DNA of 64,000 nt from NCBI GenBank assembly GCA_963772675.1, contig CAVYYF010000011.1:62001-126000 (forward strand), written 5' to 3'. The notes under the pieces are model-generated. The model was not told the origin of the DNA. It saw only the letters and a program-made list of their open reading frames with translations, and searched no databases. The stretch comes from JAKAGZ01 sp963772675. GTDB lineage: Bacteria > Bacteroidota > Ignavibacteria > Ignavibacteriales > Ignavibacteriaceae. This document shows, piece after piece, positions 47,190 through 56,215 of this stretch (positions within the stretch are counted from its first letter, which is position 1; each line of letters begins with the position of its first letter). A program made the translations under genes and the position numbers.

Positions 47190-48053
47190 ATGAAAATAGC
47201 AGTGTTTGGAGCAACGGGGGTACTCGGACAAAACCTGGTGCCTCTTTTATTAAGACATGGATATCACCTATTGGCTCCGGTAAGGTCGGTTTCAAAAGCA
47301 AAAAAAGTTTTACCCCCCAAAACAGAAAAATTAGAATATGATTTATTGGAGGGTGAAGGTGATTATCTGAGAGCTTTATTAGAAGGTACAGATTGCGTAG
47401 TACATATTGCTACTTCAATACCTACCGATTTTAATAAGCCGGGTGCCTGGATAACTAATAACAAGCTCAGAACGGAAGGAACAAAAAAATTAATAGAAGC
47501 CTCACTCAAAGCTGGTGTTACAAGATATATTCAACAAAGTATTGTTATGGCTTACAGTGATGGTGGAGAAGAGTGGATAAATGAAGAACACCCGTTGAAT
47601 GAATCACCCGAACGTGAATTAATATGTGCACCAGTGATTGAAATGGAAAACCAGGTGAAGAAAATTCCCGAAAATGCAATGGATTGGTTTATATTGCGAG
47701 CGGGCATTTTCGTTGGTAAGGGAACCTTCCAGGAAAAAACTATTAAGGACCTTAAAGATGGTTTGAATATAGTATCAGGGAATGGAGAAAATTATGTTTC
47801 TTTCATTCACGTAGAGGATATGGCCGATGCGATTCTGAAGTCAGTGGAGAATGAAACTGGAAATCTTATTCTGAATATTGTTGACAAACCGGTAAAGCAA
47901 ATTGATTATCTAAAAAATATTGCGGAAAAAATTGCGGCTATAACTCCTGTCCAGAATCTTAAATTACCCCGGCCTCCGTCTTTCCGTTGCTCCAATCTCC
48001 GTGCACAATACTCGATAAACTGGAAGCCAAACTATAATATTTACCCATTTTAG
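47190..48053 (+). CDS. NAD(P)-binding SDR-type epimerase/reductase
   Basis: 287 residues. The N-terminal MKIAVFGATGVLGQNLVPLL is the atypical SDR dinucleotide-binding motif. YSDGGEEW and related residues lie where the catalytic Tyr would be, but a clear YxxxK is not seen; the nearest candidate is weak. Such proteins are usually annotated NAD-dependent epimerase/dehydratase. Substrate is unknown. It is 44 bases after sixA, so it may share its transcript. Confidence 0.8.
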   Translation: MKIAVFGATGVLGQNLVPLLLRHGYHLLAPVRSVSKAKKVLPPKTEKLEYDLLEGEGDYLRALLEGTDCVVHIATSIPTDFNKPGAWITNNKLRTEGTKKLIEASLKAGVTRYIQQSIVMAYSDGGEEWINEEHPLNESPERELICAPVIEMENQVKKIPENAMDWFILRAGIFVGKGTFQEKTIKDLKDGLNIVSGNGENYVSFIHVEDMADAILKSVENETGNLILNIVDKPVKQIDYLKNIAEKIAAITPVQNLKLPRPPSFRCSNLRAQYSINWKPNYNIYPF

Positions 48054-48124
48054 ATATTTTTTCACTGCCTGAAACATATACTGTTTATTTTTGTAAAAGC
48101 AGAAAAACATAAGGAATTTAATTG

Positions 48125-48685
48125 ATGAAATATGTTAGTTTTTCCTATAACAAATTAAAACCTGTTTTATACAAATCAATTTTTCTTTTTTTGTTTCCTG
48201 TTACACTTTTATTTGCCCAAGATAAAAGTGATCATAAACATCATACAATGAGCGATTCAACTTTGATGCACAGGCAGAACATGATCCATTCAAAGAGCCC
48301 GATGGTAATGCCGTTTGATATGAGTAAAGTTACACATTATTTTATAAAAACAGACGATGGTGGTGTATTGGAGATAAAGGCAAAAGACTTGAAAGATAAG
48401 ACACAAATTCCTTTGATCAGAAAGCATCTGAAAGAAGAAAAAATTCTTTTTTCGAATGCTGATTTCAGGGACCCTAAAACACTTCACGGAAAAAATATGC
48501 CTGGGTTAAAAATTTTATCAGAATCAGGAAAGAAGTATAAAGTTAAATACGAAGAATTACCCGGGGGAGCTGGCCTGACTTTTAAATCGAAGAATCCGAC
48601 TTTGATAAATGCCATTCATAAATGGTTTGATGCACAGTTAAAAGATCACGGCAAGGATGCAAAAAGTCACGAGGACAAAAGGTAA
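48125..48685 (+). CDS. His/Met-rich exported protein of unknown function
   Basis: 186 residues from the ATG at 48125 (AAGGAA upstream; a TTG one codon earlier is less likely). A signal peptide ends TLLFAQ. The mature N-terminus is rich in metal-type ligands: DHKHHTMSDSTLMHRQNMIH. The rest, with PFDMSKVTHYFIKTDDGG, LKDKTQIPLIRKHLKEE, DPKTLHGKNMPGL and a C-terminal AIHKWFDAQLKDHGKDA, matches a family I recall from many environmental bacteria that is sometimes misnamed aspartate carbamoyltransferase. No carbamoyltransferase motif is present. The metal-binding look and the adjacent DtxR-NRAMP genes suggest a periplasmic metal role. Confidence 0.65.
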   Translation: MKYVSFSYNKLKPVLYKSIFLFLFPVTLLFAQDKSDHKHHTMSDSTLMHRQNMIHSKSPMVMPFDMSKVTHYFIKTDDGGVLEIKAKDLKDKTQIPLIRKHLKEEKILFSNADFRDPKTLHGKNMPGLKILSESGKKYKVKYEELPGGAGLTFKSKNPTLINAIHKWFDAQLKDHGKDAKSHEDKR

Positions 48686-48788
48686 TCAAATAACTTATCT
48701 GGCTTAAAATTCCTTTTATCTGGTAACCACAAATCTGAAGCAACCTGAAAAATTCGCCTGTTTTTCAACTCTTTTTCATTAAATTAGC

Positions 48789-48817
48789 TTGACAAATTAT
48801 TTAAGCTTACTTAAATT
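48789..48817 (+). promoter_or_regulatory. Promoter with embedded palindrome before the DtxR-type gene
   Basis: TTGACA (48789-48794) and TAAATT (48812-48817) are 17 bases apart, a sigma-70-like spacing. Between and over them lies the inverted repeat ATTTAAG-CTTA-CTTAAAT (48799-48816). An 18-base palindrome on the core promoter of a metal-responsive repressor gene is the expected place for an autoregulatory operator. Its sequence is not a standard DtxR or MntR box. Confidence 0.5.
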
Positions 48818-48839
48818 TATTCCAATAAGAGACTTAATT

Positions 48840-49502
48840 ATGCAGAATATATCAAAAGAAGATTATCTGGGTATAATCTATAAGTATAAAGATGACAATG
48901 GAGAAATTAAGGCGAATCTTATAGCGGATAAGCTTCATATTTCCGGTGCTGCTGTTACTGATATGTTAAAGAAGCTTTCCCGTGATGGACATATTATTTA
49001 TGAAAAATATAAAGGCATCCGCCTGACAGAATCCGGAGAAAGTTACGCAAGAAATATGGTCCGCCGCCACAGGATATGGGAAGTATTTCTGAATCAGATA
49101 GTCGGCATGCCGTGGGAGAAAGTGCATGAAGAAGCGAACAGGCTGGAACATTCTGCTTCCGATGAATTAATAAATAGGCTTGAAGAAATGCTTGAGTACC
49201 CGGAATATGATCCGCACGGAGATCCGATTCCTTCTAAAGAAGGAAAAGTTCCAAAGCTTCGGAAGCACGTTAAGCTTGCGGAACTAAAACAAGGGCAGGT
49301 CGGCACCGTAATACGTGTAAATGATTTTGATGATCAGTTTCTAAGTTACATTTCGAAGATCGGGATAAAATTAAAAGAGTTAATTCTTATTCAAGAAAAA
49401 AGAAAATTCGATAAGTCCCTGCGGATAATAGTAAAAGGTAAACCCTGTAACATAAGCGACAAGGTTGCAGAGAATATTTTTGTAGAGATTAAAAAAACAT
49501 AA
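48840..49502 (+). CDS. DtxR/MntR-family metal-dependent transcriptional regulator
   Basis: 220 residues from the ATG at 48840; the longer frame from the TTG at 48789 would begin inside the promoter. An N-terminal winged helix (KANLIADKLHISGAAVTDML, then YKGIRLTESGESYARNMVRR) leads to the dimer and metal domain (HRIWEVFLNQIVGMPWEKVH, EANRLEHSASDELINRLEEM, YPEYDPHGDPIPSKEG), in which His, Glu and His ligands are present. A C-terminal FeoA/SH3-like domain follows (LAELKQGQVGTVIRV). It most likely represses the NRAMP transporter, whose start lies three bases after its stop, when manganese or iron is plentiful. Confidence 0.93.
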   Translation: MQNISKEDYLGIIYKYKDDNGEIKANLIADKLHISGAAVTDMLKKLSRDGHIIYEKYKGIRLTESGESYARNMVRRHRIWEVFLNQIVGMPWEKVHEEANRLEHSASDELINRLEEMLEYPEYDPHGDPIPSKEGKVPKLRKHVKLAELKQGQVGTVIRVNDFDDQFLSYISKIGIKLKELILIQEKRKFDKSLRIIVKGKPCNISDKVAENIFVEIKKT

Positions 49503-49505
49503 AAT

Positions 49506-51401
49506 ATGAGTGAAGCCAAATCATTGGCAGAAGTTCATTCTTCTGTAGATATAAGTAAACAGAAAAAATTCTGGCGAAGGCTGTTCCTTTTTACAGGTCC
49601 GGCATTTATGGTTTCCGTTGGTTATATGGATCCTGGTAATTGGGCGACTGATCTTGCAGGCGGGGCACAGTTTGGTTACAAATTAATCTGGGTGATCCTT
49701 CTTGCAAATTTAATGGCCATTCTGTTCCAGACCTTATCTGCGAGATTAGGAATTGTAAGTGGCAGAGATTTGGCACAGGCCTGCCGCGATCATTATCCTA
49801 AAAAAATAAACTATATTTTATGGATTCTTACCGAAGTAGCTATTGCGGCAACGGATCTTGCTGAAATAATTGGCTCGGCAGTAGGTCTTTATCTGCTTTT
49901 CGGTATACCAATTATATGGGGAGTTGTAATTACATCTTTTGATGTGCTTATCCTAATGGTGTTGATGTCCTTCGGTATAAGGAAGATGGAAGCATTTATT
50001 CTTGCGCTTGTTGCAACAATCGGTGTTTGTTTTGGCTTCGAGATGCTTTTATCTAAACCAGATATTGGTTCGATTTTAACCGGATTTATTCCTACCAAAA
50101 TGAACACAGACGCTCTTTATATTTCATTGGGAATTATCGGTGCAACAGTTATGCCCCATAATCTTTACTTACATTCAGCCCTTGTACAGTCACGTAATAT
50201 TGAAAGAACCACGCCTGGAATGAAAGAGGCAAATAAATTTAATCTTATTGATTCAGTTGTTGCATTGAATGCCGCATTTTTTGTGAATGCATCCATCTTA
50301 ATTCTGGCGGCGGCAGTTTTTTTTACAAGCGGGCATTCGGAAGTTGCTTCTATTATTGATGCTCATGCACTATTAGCCCCCCTTCTCGGAAATAGTTTTG
50401 CTCCAATTGCTTTTGGTATTGCCTTGCTGGCTGCCGGACAGTCATCTACAATTACCGGCACTTTTGCTGGCCAGATTGTTATGGAAGGCTTTATAGGGTT
50501 AAAAATCAGGCCCTGGCTCAGAAGACTAATTACACGTTTAATAGCAATTATACCGACATTATTTGTTATTAAAATATCCGGTGATAGATCAGTTGATGAA
50601 CTATTGATTTTTTCTCAGGTTGTTCTCTCTTTGCAACTGCCTTTCGCACTAATTCCGCTTTTACACTTTACTGCCAGTAAGATAAAAATGAAAGAGTTTG
50701 CATCCCGGAATGTTTTGCGGATTGTAGCCTGGTTAGCAGCGGGACTAATCATTGCATTAAACTTAAAGCTAGTTTACGATTTTACTGTCGAAAATATTTC
50801 CGGTCAGGGCATTTTACCAATTATTATTAAATTTGTTTTTATTCCATTCAGCTTTTTTATGGTCTTGCTTTTATTATGGATTACAGTTGAACCTTATTTG
50901 AAGAAGGAAAAATTGGAAAAAATCCTTCCCACTCAAATAGCACTTAAGAAAACCAAACATCACGTGAGAGAAACAATGGGGTATAAAAAAATTGGAATAG
51001 CACTTGAAGGAAAGATCAATAGAGATCAACAAATTGTTGAAGGAGCGTACCCGTTTATTAATTCAACAGACGCGGAAATCTATTTTATACATTGTGTAGA
51101 AACGGCAACAGGAAGGTTTATAGGCGATATGGTTGCTGATAAACGCGCTAATGAAATGGATGAGTATTTAAAACAATTTTCAGAAAAATTAGAAAAAGAA
51201 AATTTTACAACTCATACAATAATCGGTGGCGGTGAACCGGAAGATGAAATTGCAAGGATTTGCAAAAGCGAAAATATTGAATTACTGATTGTTGGCAGCC
51301 ACGGGCACAAGTTTTTGAAAGATATTGTTTATGGTTCAACAGCGAATGAAGTTAGACACAGAGTTCGTGTACCTGTACTTGCTATTCCGGTTGAAAAGTA
51401 A
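49506..51401 (+). CDS. mntH: NRAMP divalent-metal transporter fused to a UspA domain
   Basis: 631 residues. The first 480 or so form an NRAMP transporter with about eleven membrane segments, including the metal-binding motifs MDPGNWATDLAGG (segment 1) and GATVMPHNLYLHSALVQ (segment 6). A universal stress protein domain begins near residue 495 (YKKIGIALEGKINRDQQ) and ends with its nucleotide-binding type motif, LLIVGSHGHKFLKDIVYGST, and VPVLAIPVEK. A typical MntH is about 410-450 residues, so the C-terminal addition is real. It imports Mn2+ or Fe2+ with protons. The Usp domain could sense ATP or stress and gate transport. It is in one transcript with the upstream DtxR-type gene and the downstream VIT1 gene. 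Confidence 0.95.
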   Translation: MSEAKSLAEVHSSVDISKQKKFWRRLFLFTGPAFMVSVGYMDPGNWATDLAGGAQFGYKLIWVILLANLMAILFQTLSARLGIVSGRDLAQACRDHYPKKINYILWILTEVAIAATDLAEIIGSAVGLYLLFGIPIIWGVVITSFDVLILMVLMSFGIRKMEAFILALVATIGVCFGFEMLLSKPDIGSILTGFIPTKMNTDALYISLGIIGATVMPHNLYLHSALVQSRNIERTTPGMKEANKFNLIDSVVALNAAFFVNASILILAAAVFFTSGHSEVASIIDAHALLAPLLGNSFAPIAFGIALLAAGQSSTITGTFAGQIVMEGFIGLKIRPWLRRLITRLIAIIPTLFVIKISGDRSVDELLIFSQVVLSLQLPFALIPLLHFTASKIKMKEFASRNVLRIVAWLAAGLIIALNLKLVYDFTVENISGQGILPIIIKFVFIPFSFFMVLLLLWITVEPYLKKEKLEKILPTQIALKKTKHHVRETMGYKKIGIALEGKINRDQQIVEGAYPFINSTDAEIYFIHCVETATGRFIGDMVADKRANEMDEYLKQFSEKLEKENFTTHTIIGGGEPEDEIARICKSENIELLIVGSHGHKFLKDIVYGSTANEVRHRVRVPVLAIPVEK

Positions 51402-51425
51402 TTTAATAAGGAGAATTTATATTTA

Positions 51426-52547
51426 ATGGCAACGGATACTATGGATAAAAAAATAATTAGTACCTGGAGGTTTCATTTACAGGATGAAATTGATGCGGCA
51501 TTCCTTTATAGAACTCTTGCAGGACTAATCCAAAATGAGAAAAGGAAAAAAACTTATTTGCAATTAGCTGGTGTGGAAGATAAACACGTTGAGGCCTGGA
51601 GAGATCTTTTATTAAAAAATAAAGTGAGAATAAAAAATGAAAAGCCAACTACAAAAGCAAAAATTATTGCATGGTACTCCAATAAGTTTGGACCGTCACT
51701 CTTAACAAGAATGATGTTGCAAGAAGAGGCAACTGAAGTAAAATCATATTTAGGTTTGTACAAAAGTAATCCAGAGGGTCAGACAAAAGATATTGCTCTC
51801 AGGTTAGCTCGCGATTCTGCCGAACATGCAAACAAATTGATGGATACAGATAACGTTAGCGAAGAGCCTTGGCATAGCTCTGAATCAGGTGGAATTTTAA
51901 GAAATGTAGTTTACGGTTTTAATGATGGTCTTACTGCAAATTTCGGATTGATAGCAGGAGTTATAGGAGCCAGCGCCGCACCGCATTTAATTTTAATTTC
52001 AGGATTAGCGGGACTTATCGCAGATGCATTGTCTATGGGATCATCGGGCTATTTAGCCGCAGTGAGCGAGAAAGAAGTTTTCGAGCACGAAAGAAGAATG
52101 GAAAAAGATGAAATAAAATTCATGCCGGACCTGGAAACTGAGGAACTCGCACTAATTTACGAAACAAAGGGTATGAATTCAGAAGACGCCAAAAGACTTG
52201 CTGTTGAAGCGATGAAAAATCCCGAACAGGTACTTGAAGAAAAAATCAGGGAAGAACTTGGTATTGTAGAAAACCCGCAAAGTCCCTTGAAAGAAGGATG
52301 GATAACAGGTTTAGCCACAGCAATAGGAGCCTTAATCCCGGTTTTTCCGTTTTTCTTTTGGGAAGGTACAGTGGCAATTGTAATTTCTTTTATTATTTCA
52401 ATGACCGCACATTTTGGAGTCGGTGCGGCAAGAAGTTTCTTTACAGGACGTGGGATTTTCAGGAGCGGTTTTGATATGTTTGTCGTTGGGTTTGGTGTTG
52501 CAGCAGTTGGTTATTTCATCGGGGAATTAATTCTGAAATTTTTGTAA
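51426..52547 (+). CDS. Ferritin-like (rubrerythrin) domain fused to VIT1/CCC1 transporter
   Basis: 373 residues. Residues 1-150 are a ferritin-like four-helix unit with ligand motifs DEIDAAFLYRTLA, GVEDKHVEAW, LQEEATEVKSYLG and RDSAEHANKL. The rest is a VIT1-type membrane domain starting NVVYGFNDGLTANFGLIAGV and IADALSMGSSGYLAAVSEKE, with a cytoplasmic acidic helix region and three more segments. The layout is like MbfA, an iron or manganese exporter that protects against metal stress. It lies 24 bases after the NRAMP gene, so import, regulation and export are in one operon. Confidence 0.9.
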   Translation: MATDTMDKKIISTWRFHLQDEIDAAFLYRTLAGLIQNEKRKKTYLQLAGVEDKHVEAWRDLLLKNKVRIKNEKPTTKAKIIAWYSNKFGPSLLTRMMLQEEATEVKSYLGLYKSNPEGQTKDIALRLARDSAEHANKLMDTDNVSEEPWHSSESGGILRNVVYGFNDGLTANFGLIAGVIGASAAPHLILISGLAGLIADALSMGSSGYLAAVSEKEVFEHERRMEKDEIKFMPDLETEELALIYETKGMNSEDAKRLAVEAMKNPEQVLEEKIREELGIVENPQSPLKEGWITGLATAIGALIPVFPFFFWEGTVAIVISFIISMTAHFGVGAARSFFTGRGIFRSGFDMFVVGFGVAAVGYFIGELILKFL

Positions 52548-52565
52548 AAATAGAGGAAAGTTATA

Positions 52566-53336
52566 ATGAAGAAGAAAATCAGAATTTTATCCTGGAATGT
52601 TAATGGAATCAGGGCAGCTCATAGAAAGGGATTTTTGGATTGGTTTAGAAAAGATCAGCCCGACATACTTTGCCTTCAGGAAACAAAAGCGCATCCTGAA
52701 CAGCTTCCTGATGAATTATTAAATGTGGAAGGATATCATTCATACTTTTCATCTGCGGTTAAAAAGGGTTACAGCGGAGTTGCTATTTATACCAAGATAG
52801 AACCCAAAAGTATAAAGAAAGGATTCGGGATTGAAAAGTTTGACAGCGAAGGGAGGATATTAATTGCCGAATATCCAGAGTTTACTCTTTTGAATATTTA
52901 TTACCCAAATGGTAAAGCAAGGGAAGAAAGACTTCGTTACAAGATGGATTTTTATGATGAATTTTTAAAATATGTGAACAAGCTTAAGAAGAAAGGGAAA
53001 AATATCATTATCTGCGGAGATGTTAATACCGCGCATAAGGAAATTGATCTCGCTCGCCCAAAAGAAAATTCAAAAGTGTCAGGCTTCCTTCCCGAAGAAA
53101 GAGAGTGGATCGATAAATTTCTTTCGCACGGTTATCTCGATACGTTCAGAATGTTTAACCAGGAACCGGATAATTACACCTGGTGGGATCAAATAACCCG
53201 TGCTCGCGACAGGAATGTCGGCTGGCGTATTGATTATTTTTATATCAGCGAAAGCCTGAAAAAGAAAATCAAAGATGCTTTTATAATGCCGGATGTAATG
53301 GGTTCCGATCATTGCCCGATAGGCATTGAAATATAA
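52566..53336 (+). CDS. xth: Exodeoxyribonuclease III
   Basis: 256 residues. AP-endonuclease/exonuclease family motifs: ILSWNVNGIRAAHRKGFLDW, DILCLQETKAHPEQLP, LLNIYYPNGKAREERL, IICGDVNTAHKEIDLARP and VMGSDHCPIGIEI with the catalytic Asp-His pair. It cuts DNA at abasic sites and removes 3' blocks. It is 18 bases after the VIT1 gene and three bases before the photolyase gene, joining DNA repair to metal control. Confidence 0.97.
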   Translation: MKKKIRILSWNVNGIRAAHRKGFLDWFRKDQPDILCLQETKAHPEQLPDELLNVEGYHSYFSSAVKKGYSGVAIYTKIEPKSIKKGFGIEKFDSEGRILIAEYPEFTLLNIYYPNGKAREERLRYKMDFYDEFLKYVNKLKKKGKNIIICGDVNTAHKEIDLARPKENSKVSGFLPEEREWIDKFLSHGYLDTFRMFNQEPDNYTWWDQITRARDRNVGWRIDYFYISESLKKKIKDAFIMPDVMGSDHCPIGIEI

Positions 53337-53339
53337 TTA

Positions 53340-54692
53340 ATGGCAGAAATTAACACCCACCGAGTAAGATTATTACATGATGGTGAAAAGAGGCGGGGAC
53401 CGGTTATTTACTGGATGAGCCGTGACCAACGTGCTCACGATAACTGGGCGCTTTTGTTTGCACAAAACCTTGCCAAAGAAAAAAAATCAGATTTAGGCAT
53501 AGTTTTTAATCTTGTTCCGGATTTTCTTCAAGCAACAATCCGCCAATACGGATTTATGCTGAAAGGTTTGCAGCAGGTGGAAAATGAATTGGAGAAATAC
53601 AATATTCCTTTTTTCTTCTTGCAAGGAAAGCCTGAAGAAACGATTTCATATTTCATAAAAGAAAATAACGTTAGTGTAATTGTTTCTGATTTTGATCCTT
53701 TGAGAATAAAGAGAATCTGGAAAAGAGAGCTGGCAAAAAAGATAAACATTCCATTTTATGAAGTTGATGCACACAATATAGTGCCGTGCAAATACGTTTC
53801 TCAAAAAGTCGAATTTGGCGCTTACACAATTCGCTCTAAAATTCACAAAGCTCTTCCGGAATTTCTCGATGAATTTCCCAAACTTTCAAGAATGAAAAAT
53901 CCGGAAACATTGTTTTCAAAAAAAATTGATTGGGAAAAAGTTGAAAAGAATCTGGAAATAGATTTTTCAGTAAAAGAAGTGGACTGGATAAAGCCCGGTG
54001 AAAAGGAAGCAAAAAAAATTTTACGGAAATTTATTCATCAGAAATTAGATAATTATGATGAACAAAGAAACGATCCGACAAAAGATGCTCAATCTAATTT
54101 ATCTCCCTATTTACATTTCGGGCAAATATCTGCACAGCGTATTGCTCTTGAAATTCAAAAACTAAAAAATCATTCTGCAATCGACTGAAGCATTTCTCGA
54201 AGAATTAATAGTACGAAGAGAATTATCAGACAATTATTGTTATTACAATACCAAATACGATTCTTTTGATGGATTTCCTGAGTGGGCAAAGAAAACTCTT
54301 AATGAACATAGAAAAGATAAAAGAGAATTTGTTTATACATTAAAACAATTTGAAAATGCTGAAACGCATGAAAATTTATGGAATGCCGCACAAAAGCAGT
54401 TAGTTAAATCTGGGAAACTTCATGGATATATGAGAATGTACTGGGCAAAAAAGATTTTGGAATGGTCGAAATCTCCTGAAGAAGCATTAAGAATATGCCA
54501 TTTATCTTGAATGACAAATATGAACTGGATGGAAGAGACCCGAATGGATATGCAGGTTGTGCCTGGTCAATCGGTGGAGTGCATGACAGAGCCTGGACGG
54601 AACGGTCAATTTTTGGAAAGATAAGATATATGAATTACAATGGCTGTAAACGTAAATTTGATGTAGATGCTTATATCAAAGAATGGCTGTGA
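53340..54692 (+). pseudogene. Class II deoxyribodipyrimidine photolyase, two frameshifts
   Basis: The restored product is about 450 residues, the class II size. The first frame has the N-terminal antenna domain (VIYWMSRDQRAHDNWALLFA) and reaches SPYLHFGQISAQRIALEIQ. It then stops at 54188. Removing one A of the AA at 54179-54180 continues it as ASTEAFLEELIVRRELSDNY. That frame in turn stops at 54508, while a third frame carries the FAD-domain signature LDGRDPNGYAGCAWSIGGVH and AWTERSIFGKIRYMNYNGCK. The second lesion lies between about 54490 and 54510; either one base is missing or two are extra. The enzyme would repair pyrimidine dimers with light. It may be inactive if both shifts are real. 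Confidence 0.85.
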
Positions 54693-54796
54693 AGCTAATT
54701 TTAACAACAAATTCTGGCTCTGAGTATTTATATATATTTTCAATTTCGTTAAATTTACCCACTAATTTTTCAACAAAGTATTCTAAAAATGTCAAA

Positions 54797-55696
54797 ATGA
54801 TCGCTGCGCAAAAAGATTATAGAGTTTTATTATTCTATAAATATGCTGAAGTAGAAGACCCCGAAGCTTTTATGCAAGAACACCTGGAATTTTGTAAATC
54901 TAATAATATTACAGGACGTGTTTTTGTTGCAACGGAAGGAATTAATGGAACTGTTTCCGGGAAAGTTTCTGATATAGAAAACTATAAAAATAATCTGAGA
55001 AGCTATCCACAGTTTTCAGATATTATTTTTAAGGAAGATGAAGAAGATAATCCGGCCCATTCTAGAATGCATGTGCGCGTAAAAAATGAAATTGTAAATT
55101 CCAGGCTTTCCAACACTTCACTTGAGAACGGTGGGAAAAGATTAGCACCCGAACAATTAAAAGAGTTTTATGAGACAGGGAAAGATTTTATTATAGTTGA
55201 TGCACGCAACTGGTACGAAAGTAAAATCGGCAGGTTTAAAGGCGCCTTAACACCCTCGATGGAAAAATTCAGAGACTGGCCAAAAGTTGTTGAAGATTTA
55301 AAAGAATTTAAGGATAAGACTGTTGTAACATATTGTACCGGCGGTATACGTTGTGAAAAAGCATCTGCATACATGGTTGAACAGGGATTTAAAGATGTTT
55401 ACCAGCTTGACGGTGGAATTGTAACTTATGCAAAAAAATATCCCGACACTTACTGGGAAGGCGCGGTATGGGTTTTTGATGAGAGATATATCGTAAACCC
55501 AAATACGAAAAAAGAATTAAGAGAAATTGCGGATTGTGTTTTCTGTGGAGAAAAAACATCTTATTATATAAATTGTCATAACCTTGAGTGTGATAAAATA
55601 TTGATCTGTTGCCACAAATGTAAAAAAGAAATGGATTACTGCTGTTCAGAAGAATGCAGAAACGCCCCGAGAAAGCGCGACCATTATTACGGTTGA
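54797..55696 (+). CDS. trhO: tRNA U34 hydroxylase (TrhO, rhodanese-type)
   Basis: 299 residues from the ATG at 54797; the open frame upstream overlaps the photolyase end and has no family similarity. An N-terminal ferredoxin-like domain (RVLLFYKYAEVEDPEAF, GRVFVATEGINGTVSG) precedes a rhodanese domain with the catalytic loop YCTGGIRCEKA and the family motif DARNWYESKIGRFKGA. The C-terminal part is a Cys-rich zinc-type region (CVFCGEKTSYYINCHNLEC, CCHKCKKEMDYCCSEEC). TrhO adds oxygen to uridine 34 of some tRNAs to give 5-hydroxyuridine. Confidence 0.93.
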   Translation: MIAAQKDYRVLLFYKYAEVEDPEAFMQEHLEFCKSNNITGRVFVATEGINGTVSGKVSDIENYKNNLRSYPQFSDIIFKEDEEDNPAHSRMHVRVKNEIVNSRLSNTSLENGGKRLAPEQLKEFYETGKDFIIVDARNWYESKIGRFKGALTPSMEKFRDWPKVVEDLKEFKDKTVVTYCTGGIRCEKASAYMVEQGFKDVYQLDGGIVTYAKKYPDTYWEGAVWVFDERYIVNPNTKKELREIADCVFCGEKTSYYINCHNLECDKILICCHKCKKEMDYCCSEECRNAPRKRDHYYG

Positions 55697-55702
55697 ATAT
55701 GA

Positions 55703-56210
55703 ATGATGAACCTAGTTCCGTATAGTAAATGGGACGAATTAAAAAAATGGATCCCTTCAGTAATTCTTCTCCCCATCTGTATTTATCTCGTATTAAATCG
55801 TGGTAATTATGGTCTTATTGATAACGCTGATCTGGTTATTCACGAAGCAGGACATTTCTTTTTCAAGATTCTTCGGCAAGTTTATTTATACTGCCGGAGG
55901 AACACTTATGCAAATTATTATTCCCTCTATTATCATTTTTTATTTTTTCAGAAATATGTATCGTTTGGGAATACAAATTGGGTTGCTTTGGCTTGGACAA
56001 AATCTTATCAATATTAGTGTTTATGCAGCCGATGCCCAGGCTCAAAAGCTTCCTTTGCTTGGTGGAAACTCTGTTTATCACGATTGGCATTATATGCTTG
56101 GCGAAATAGGTTTGCTGGAATATTCTGCTGGAGTGGGTTACTTTTTCGTTGGACTTGCTATATTAGTTTTTATACTAATGCTAATAATGCCTCTTATTAT
56201 TCCCGAATAA
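55703..56210 (+). pseudogene. HEAGH membrane protein, putative metallopeptidase-like, single-base frameshift
   Basis: Two overlapping frames join into one protein of about 168 residues if one A of the AA at 55865-55866 is removed, giving IHEAGHFFFRFFGKFIYTAG. Three or four membrane segments are expected. HEAGH is a zinc-ligand motif like HExxH in M50-type site-2 proteases, but the usual second-domain NPDG/LDG motif was not found, so catalysis is uncertain. The start is the first ATG at 55703. It is seven bases after trhO and five bases before the MORN-TonB gene. Confidence 0.6.
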
Positions 56211-56215
56211 ATATT

